NCBI GenBank assembly: GCA_017621455.1
Contig: JAGATC010000016.1
Span: 62,001-126,000 of the forward strand
Length of the DNA: 64,000 nucleotides
Reading direction: 5' to 3'
Source of the DNA: Alistipes sp.
GTDB lineage: Bacteria > Bacteroidota > Bacteroidia > Bacteroidales > Rikenellaceae
The notes beneath the pieces were generated by a model. That model saw only the letters and a list, made by a program, of their open reading frames with translations, was not told the DNA's origin and did no database searches. Position 1 is the stretch's first letter; each line of letters starts with the position of its first letter. Shown piece after piece: positions 62,642-64,000 of this stretch. A program made the translations under genes and the position numbers.

Positions 62642-62743
62642 AGTCACACTAATTTTGTAATCACAAATTTAATATTATTTTTCCAAACTACCAACTACAA
62701 CATCCATTTTTAGCGGCACGAAGTGGAAATATTTCGTATATAT

Positions 62744-62777
62744 ACAAAAAAACTGCCCCACCAATTGGCAGGGCAGT
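62744..62777 (-). terminator. Intrinsic terminator of the FN3-type gene
   Basis: On the minus strand, CTGCCC(T)GCCAATT pairs with the matching GGTGGGGCAG, followed by seven T. It lies 25 bases after the stop at 62802. Confidence 0.8.
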
Positions 62778-62801
62778 GAGTGTTATCTCTTTAGTGTAGG
62801 C

Positions 62802-64000
62802 TTAGAAAACTACAGAAGAGAGTGACATAGGGAAGTTGCGAGCCTCCTTGTTAAGAACCTTAGCAGTAGGAGTTGCAGCCTTGGTTAGCTCCAAAGCGCC
62901 AGCACGGTATACTGCGGGGAATGACTCGATGAAGAAATAGAGCTGACCCTCCTGGCTTACGCCATAAAGCTCTGTGCATACAACCTCAGCCTCAGCCTCA
63001 GTACCATCATTAAATTTAACACCGAACTTACCAGTCTCACCTGTTACTGTGCCATCCTCAGCCATTGTAAGAGTGTGAGCAGGAACCTCGCCACCGAAAT
63101 CGTTAAGACCCAACAACTCGCCATCAACAGCTACAAATGGCAACCACATATAAGTTATGCCATCCGCATCAGAACCAATGCTAAAGTTAGTTGCGATTGT
63201 AAGAGTGTTCTCCACAACGTAACCTACGGTAGGATTATCCTCACCCAATACGCTGAGACCGTCGATAACTACCATGTCGGGAGCAGTTGCGCTTGCAGCA
63301 ATAGTCAAAGTGAAGGTCTCATCCTTAGCTGACAATGTACCAGCACCATTATCACCGATTGAAATAACCTGTGAAGTCTTAGCATTCCAAGTACCAATCC
63401 AAGCCTGAGTCTCAGCAGGAACCTCAAAATCAGAAGTAGTAATCTCGTTGCTTGTAAAGAACTCCTGACCAGCCACGTTCTTAACCCATACATAAGCTGT
63501 ATAGCTTGTATTAGCTGAGCAACCACCATAGATTATCTCAAGGCCATCTGCAGAGTTGATAAGCTCCAATGCACCAGTGATATTGTCGAAAGTATTCAAG
63601 TTACCCTTGATCTGAGCGTCAGAAACACCTTCAAGACCCTCAGTCGCGAACAAACCATACTTGATATCAGCAACATCAGTACCCTTCCAAAGAGCCTTCA
63701 CACCATTGTAAGGCTGATATACCATAACCTGACCATTACCATAATCAACAGTCTCGTCAACCTCGGGAAGAGATAGGGTCTGAGTGAACCAGTCTACAGA
63801 GGTAGCACCTGTAATGGTAACTGAAATCTTAGCCATCTCTGAATCGGTATAACCCTCAGCTGTAGCCATTACACGGATGTCGTAAGTACCAGCGTTAAGG
63901 TTCTCAAAAGTGTAAGAAAGCTCCTCAGTGGTGTAGTTCTTACCCTTAAGGTTTACACGGTAAGCCTCAGCGTTCTCAACAGCACCCCAAGATACAGTGA
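62802..64000 (-). CDS. Secreted FN3-type surface protein, 5' end outside window
   Basis: The frame is open to the window edge, giving at least 398 residues; the ATG at 63869 is internal, because upstream codons continue a clear fibronectin-III-like module (V-S-W-G-A-V-E-N-A-E-A-Y-R-V ... A-G-T-Y-D-I-R-V). Next come a beta-rich module with A-Y-V-W-V-K-N-V-A-G, then a C-terminal lipocalin/calycin-looking domain (W-I-G-T-W-N-A onward), ending S-L-S-S-V-V-F. Typical of Bacteroidetes cell-surface lipoproteins; function unknown. It ends with a good terminator. Confidence 0.75.
   Translation of the reverse strand, partial: TVSWGAVENAEAYRVNLKGKNYTTEELSYTFENLNAGTYDIRVMATAEGYTDSEMAKISVTITGATSVDWFTQTLSLPEVDETVDYGNGQVMVYQPYNGVKALWKGTDVADIKYGLFATEGLEGVSDAQIKGNLNTFDNITGALELINSADGLEIIYGGCSANTSYTAYVWVKNVAGQEFFTSNEITTSDFEVPAETQAWIGTWNAKTSQVISIGDNGAGTLSAKDETFTLTIAASATAPDMVVIDGLSVLGEDNPTVGYVVENTLTIATNFSIGSDADGITYMWLPFVAVDGELLGLNDFGGEVPAHTLTMAEDGTVTGETGKFGVKFNDGTEAEAEVVCTELYGVSQEGQLYFFIESFPAVYRAGALELTKAATPTAKVLNKEARNFPMSLSSVVF

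Overview
The window looks like chromosome from a Bacteroidales bacterium, probably Rikenellaceae/Alistipes-like (genus is an inference). Support for this: the promoters that can be read have the Bacteroidetes form (TTTG, about 19 bases, TAnnTTTG). The gene content is typical of the phylum: a sodium-pumping methylmalonyl-CoA decarboxylase cluster, a three-gene fumarate reductase/succinate dehydrogenase, GIN/DUF2807, DUF4465, Cthe_2159-type and OMP_b-brl_3-type surface proteins, and DUF4295 behind rpmB-rpmG. I saw no rRNA, tRNA or CRISPR array.

Layout. 1-3018: end of gyrB, udk and uvrB (flanked by an inverted repeat). 3019-6356: repeat-rich DNA around a secreted carbohydrate-binding-type lipoprotein. 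6357-15593: malQ, a HAD hydrolase, an XRE regulator, a HIT protein, rel, recA, bcp and a zinc-ribbon protein. 16404-26766: propionate/succinate metabolism, with methylmalonyl-CoA decarboxylase subunits, epimerase, the mutase chaperone MeaB, and frd/sdh CAB. 26980-31204: 5-FTHF cyclo-ligase, an unusual sigma factor / papain-like-RyR-zinc-ribbon / RyR operon, and a cysteine desulfidase. 31945-39218: a LytS/LytR two-component pair, gamma carbonic anhydrase, mazG, two glycosyltransferases, rsmI and an acidic Pro-rich protein. 39515-50160: DUF4465 lipoprotein, LolA-like protein, ftsK, murI, aroK, parC-parE and plsC. 50649-56140: a GIN protein and an outer-membrane barrel protein, divergent from an ABC transporter/GntR operon, with two near-identical operator-like sites between them. 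56254-64000: pyrD, cinA, pncB, a BspA-type LRR protein, rpmB-rpmG-DUF4295, deoC, and the 3' part of an FN3-type surface protein.

The most striking non-gene content is a family of about 15 hairpin elements, each about 125-130 bp (ends AATTTCTTGTCAG and CTTATCACAAGAAATT). Most have their right end on the stop codon of a neighbouring gene. Their stems differ between copies yet stay complementary. Almost all imperfect pairs are G-U/G-T compatible on only one strand, which points to selection on a folded single strand (RNA or ssDNA). Several sit at the end of a longer composite: HTH mini-ORF, variable palindrome, a 16-codon coding-like block PPPRGYIPEWVFERSR, a GTCATCCTGAGCG repeat, then the hairpin element. 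The other leading novelty candidate is the sigma factor / papain-like / RyR operon at 27750-29748.
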